Assembly: GCA_036566745.1 (NCBI GenBank)
Contig: DATCVR010000296.1
Location: 1-44,770, forward strand
DNA: 44,770 bases
Reading direction: 5' to 3'
DNA from: DATCVR01 sp036566745
Lineage (GTDB): Bacteria > Actinomycetota > Actinomycetes > Jiangellales > Jiangellaceae
Positions 42,637 to 44,770 of the stretch are shown here, in pieces; positions within the stretch are counted from its first letter, which is position 1; each line of letters begins with the position of its first letter. The translations under genes were made by a program, and so were the position numbers. The notes below the pieces were generated by a model. It had not been told where the DNA came from and made no database searches. It saw only the letters and a list, made by a program, of their open reading frames with translations.

Positions 42637-43662
42637 CTACCGTCCGCCGTCGAGGTCGGGCTGGGGCACGCGCTCGACGAGGTCGGTCACCACCTGCACC
42701 GCCTCGCGCCGCCCGATCTGGGCTTCGGCGGTGGGCAGCAGGCGGTGGGCGAGCACGGGAACGGCCAGGGCGCGGAGGTCGTCCGGCAGCACGTATTCGC
42801 GGTGGGCCAGCGCGGCGGCCGCCTTGGCCGCGCGGACCAGGTGGAGGGTGGCCCGGGGCGAGGCGCCGAGACGGAGATCGGGTGAGGTGCGGGTGGCGCT
42901 GGTGAGCGACACGGCGTACTGCTTCACCGCGGGTGAGACGTACACCTCGCGCACGACGTTGATCAGCTTGCGGAGGTGGGCGGCGTCGGCCACCGGCTCG
43001 AGGGTGTCGAGGCCGGTGGTGGCGCCGTGGGTGTCGATCATGTCGATCTCGTGGCGCGGGCTCGGGTAGCCCATGGCCAGGCGGGCCATGAAGCGGTCGC
43101 GCTGGGCCTCGGGCAACGGGTACGTGCCCTCCATCTCGACCGGGTTCTGGGTGGCGACGACCATGAACGGAGTCTCGAGGCTGTAGGTGGTGCCGTCGAC
43201 CGTGACCTGGCGTTCCTCCATGCACTCCAACAGCGCCGACTGGGTCTTGGGCGACGCGCGGTTGATCTCGTCGCCGACCACGATGTTGGCGAACACGCCG
43301 CCAGGCTTGAACTCGAACTCGCGGGTCTCCTGGTTGAAGACCGACACGCCGGTGACATCGCTGGGCATCAGGTCGGGGGTGAACTGGATACGGCGCACCG
43401 AACAGTCGATGGCCCGGGCCATCGACTTGGCGAGCAGGGTCTTGCCGACGCCGGGAACGTCCTCGATGAGGAGGTGGCCCTCGGCGAGCAGGACCGTCAG
43501 TGCCAGCTGGATCGCCTCGGGCTTGCCCTCGACGACCTGGCCGATGGCGCTCTGGATGCGCTCGGCGGTGTGGGCGAGGTCGGCCAGGTCGAGAACAGGC
43601 GGGCGACCGGGTCGGGGCACGGCGCCGTCGTCGCCGCGCCCTCGGATCAACGAATCGGTCAC
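42637..43662 (-). CDS. MoxR-family AAA+ ATPase
   Basis: A 341-residue AAA+ chaperone-like ATPase. Walker A EDVPGVGKT is at 67-75, Walker B and the flanking NIVVGDEINRASPKTQSALLE at about 126-146, and sensor 1 in VVATQNPVEMEGTYPLPEAQRDRF. The C-terminal lid contains GASPRATLHLVRAAKAAAALAHREYVLPDD. MoxR proteins help assemble or activate partner proteins with VWA-type domains, here the DUF58 protein. GTG 43662 is chosen because AGGAGG sits exactly 5 nt upstream; ATG 43689 lacks a ribosome binding site. It is the first gene of a four-gene operon and is divergent from mraZ. Confidence 0.94.
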   Translation of the reverse strand: MTDSLIRGRGDDGAVPRPGRPPVLDLADLAHTAERIQSAIGQVVEGKPEAIQLALTVLLAEGHLLIEDVPGVGKTLLAKSMARAIDCSVRRIQFTPDLMPSDVTGVSVFNQETREFEFKPGGVFANIVVGDEINRASPKTQSALLECMEERQVTVDGTTYSLETPFMVVATQNPVEMEGTYPLPEAQRDRFMARLAMGYPSPRHEIDMIDTHGATTGLDTLEPVADAAHLRKLINVVREVYVSPAVKQYAVSLTSATRTSPDLRLGASPRATLHLVRAAKAAAALAHREYVLPDDLRALAVPVLAHRLLPTAEAQIGRREAVQVVTDLVERVPQPDLDGGR

Positions 43663-43879
43663 GCGTTCCTCCTGCTGCGGCTTCGACATGTGTGACGAGT
43701 CTCGCAAATTGTGCAACCAGACTCGACCCCTGGGCGGCCGTCGCTCTGCTCGGCCTGCGCCTTCACAGCGTAGGTCAGGGCGCAGGTACCCGGTGACATA
43801 TCGCCCGTGCGATCCCGGCTGCGCACGTGGGCGACCGCGAGGGGCGGCAGTGAGCGCGGGGGAGCGGGGTGGGGTGGAA

Positions 43880-43945
43880 GTGGGGCGATTGTGGTTGCTC
43901 GTGGGGGAGAGTGGAGTACAGTGGCGCGCAATGGAGCAAGAGTGG
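43880..43945 (+). promoter_or_regulatory. MraZ operator: 10-bp-periodic GTGG array
   Basis: GTGG begins at 43891, 43901, 43911 and 43921, exactly one helical turn apart. ATGG follows at 43931 and GTGG at 43942. Further copies at 43880, 43874 and 43869 precede them with looser spacing. Regular GTGG/TGGG repeats with a 10-bp period upstream of mraZ are the known binding site of the MraZ ring. The array overlaps the predicted core promoter, so autorepression is expected. Confidence 0.8.
43895..43922 (+). promoter_or_regulatory. predicted mraZ promoter
   Basis: TTGCTC (43895-43900) and TACAGT (43917-43922) are spaced by 16 bp. The -35 match is weak and the -10 fits TANNNT. The leader would be about 80 nt. 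Confidence 0.45.
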
Positions 43946-44009
43946 CCGGGTTCGTCCGTCTCTGGGCTCGATGGAGACGAACACCTCGGTCGGCTGGGAG
44001 GTGGGCGTC

Positions 44010-44441
44010 GTGTTCCTCGGCACCCACACGCCGCGGCTGGACGACAAGGGCCGCCTCTTTCTCCCGGCGAAGTTCCGAGACGACCTGGCGGAGGGCGTGG
44101 TGATCACCAGAGGGCAGGAGCGTTGCCTCTATGTGTGGCCGCGCGCCGAGTTCGTCCGTTTCACCGAGCAGCTGCGTCAGGCGCCCATCACCCACCGCGG
44201 CACGCGCGACTTCGCCCGCATGCTCGCCGCGGGCGCCACGGACGAGGTGCCGGACAAGCAGGGCCGCGTCACCATCCCTGGTGGGCTGCGCACGTACGCA
44301 GGTCTCGAGCGCGACTGCACGGTGGTCGGCGCGATGACCCGCGTCGAGATCTGGTCCACCACTGCGTGGGACGAGTACCAGTCCGAGAAGGAGCCGTTGT
44401 TCGCCGACATCTCCGAGGAGGTGCTGCCCGGCGTCTTCTGA
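44010..44441 (+). CDS. mraZ: transcriptional regulator MraZ
   Basis: A 143-residue DNA-binding protein with two SpoVT-AbrB domains (about 5-50 and 76-125). The start, VFLGTHTPRLDDKGRLFLPAKFRD, is diagnostic, and the repeat DEVPDKQGRVTIPGGLR marks the second domain. MraZ forms a ring that binds periodic repeats in its own promoter and represses the division and cell-wall (dcw) operon. GTG 44010 is chosen because it gives the family start and follows GGGAGG by 8 nt. rsmH follows on the same strand. The operator array is visible upstream. Confidence 0.96.
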   Translation: MFLGTHTPRLDDKGRLFLPAKFRDDLAEGVVITRGQERCLYVWPRAEFVRFTEQLRQAPITHRGTRDFARMLAAGATDEVPDKQGRVTIPGGLRTYAGLERDCTVVGAMTRVEIWSTTAWDEYQSEKEPLFADISEEVLPGVF

Positions 44442-44708
44442 CCGGTCAGGCGTGACCCACGTCCGAGCCATCCGACCCCACGATCAACGGATACACCCAG
44501 ACGAGTGCCAACCCGACCTTCCGCACGTACGGCGAGGTCTCCGGCCCGCTCTCAGCTGCCTGACGCACCTTCCCCGGTGGCAGGAAGCGCCGATCGACAC
44601 GGTCGAGCGGGCGGGGACCTGGCCGTGCGAGCACCACAGACGAACCACAGCGGCTCCGGCGGCGACGCCGGTTCCCAGGCCACGGCGACGCGAGACACGG
44701 GGGTGTCG
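44442..44708 (+). other. mraZ-rsmH spacer
   Basis: A 267-nt gap. A frame from GTG 44452 to TGA 44712 encodes 86 residues and overlaps the rsmH start in ATGA. However, about a quarter of its codons end in A or T, unlike neighbouring genes, and the product is an Arg/His/Pro mixture with no recognisable fold. I see no strong hairpin. It is probably an untranslated spacer. Confidence 0.4.
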
Positions 44709-44770
44709 ATGACCGAGCAGAGCCCCGCCGGCGCGGCACACGTTCCCGTCCTCCTCGAGCGGGTCGTCGA
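44709..44770 (+). CDS. rsmH: 16S rRNA (cytosine1402-N4)-methyltransferase RsmH, 5' end
   Basis: Only the first 20 codons are in the window. They read MTEQSPAGAAHVPVLLERVV, matching the conserved HxPVLLxE start of RsmH (MraW), and the position directly after mraZ is the standard gene order. RsmH methylates N4 of C1402 in 16S rRNA. The ATG at 44709 is preceded by a G-run (GGGGG) that can serve as Shine-Dalgarno; the GTG at 44703 is also in frame. The rest of the gene lies outside the window. Confidence 0.88.
   Translation, partial: MTEQSPAGAAHVPVLLERVV

Larger units (their letters stand above)
43690..44009 (+). other. divergent control region, moxR operon / mraZ
   Basis: The 347 bp between the two starts (43663-44009) hold the moxR leader with its strong AGGAGG, and the mraZ promoter with its GTGG array. 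A Shine-Dalgarno GGGAGG at 43996-44001 serves mraZ. I see no supportable gene; the plus-strand frame that extends mraZ back to 43869 is a leader read-through. Confidence 0.7.

Noticed and set aside
44452..44712. 86-residue ORF between mraZ and rsmH, overlapping the rsmH start (ATGA)
   Set aside because: The overlap is suggestive, but about a quarter of codons end in A/T and the product has no recognisable features. Probably chance.

Overview
The window is very GC-rich and densely coding, with many GTG starts and little intergenic space. The gene content is actinobacterial: LexA boxes of the TCGAAC-N4-GTTCGA type, a LysM cell-division protein divergent from lexA, DUF3046, DUF3040, an MT0933-like protein, and an actinobacterial MiaB C-terminus. 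RNase Y next to recA-recX, and a B12-dependent ribonucleotide reductase paired with nrdR, would fit a deep-branching actinobacterium such as Acidimicrobiia. That placement is an inference from gene content and order only. I see no rRNA, tRNA, CRISPR array, insertion sequence or prophage.

Layout. (1) 1-3614: the 5' part of an Lhr-type helicase, a secreted lysyl-oxidase-like protein and a divergent AraC regulator. (2) 3683-7901: DUF3046, a NodI/NodJ-like ABC exporter (ATPase plus two permeases) and an MFS transporter. (3) 7881-11632: recA with a LexA box, recX, a structured leader and rny. (4) 11735-15032 (minus): a gluABCD-like polar amino acid importer. (5) 15168-22294: miaB, a membrane protein, a LigB-like protein, an MT0933-like protein, miaA-dapF, a possible 54-residue protein and hflX. 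(6) 22426-27808: a secreted beta-propeller-like protein, an S9 peptidase and dinG. (7) 27858-32938: lexA and a LysM/ChiZ-like SOS protein, divergent over three LexA boxes, then nrdR-nrdJ behind an NrdR box. (8) 33023-37894: a PH-like membrane protein, an NmrA-like oxidoreductase, a spermidine-synthase-like protein, an aldo/keto reductase, a methyltransferase and DUF3040. (9) 37962-43662 (minus): an overlapping MoxR-DUF58-transglutaminase-pirin operon. (10) 43690-44770: the MraZ operator array, mraZ and the start of rsmH, i.e. the left end of the division and cell-wall cluster.

Functional themes. Genome maintenance dominates. RecA triggers LexA self-cleavage, RecX restrains RecA, DinG is a repair helicase, the LysM protein probably delays division during SOS, and NrdR-NrdJ supply dNTPs. 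MiaA and MiaB act in sequence on A37 of tRNA. RNase Y and HflX belong to RNA turnover and ribosome rescue.

The most useful non-coding observations are: a run of five hairpins upstream of rny; a 10-bp-periodic GTGG array upstream of mraZ; the double LexA-box arrangement at lexA; an NrdR box over a predicted start site; a REP-like nested palindrome; eight starts preceded at 6-8 nt by TANNNT without a Shine-Dalgarno sequence (leaderless-type promoters); and several long perfect hairpins that lack U-tracts. I found no clearly new multi-gene system. The best candidates for undescribed biology are the rny leader and the small or orphan proteins.
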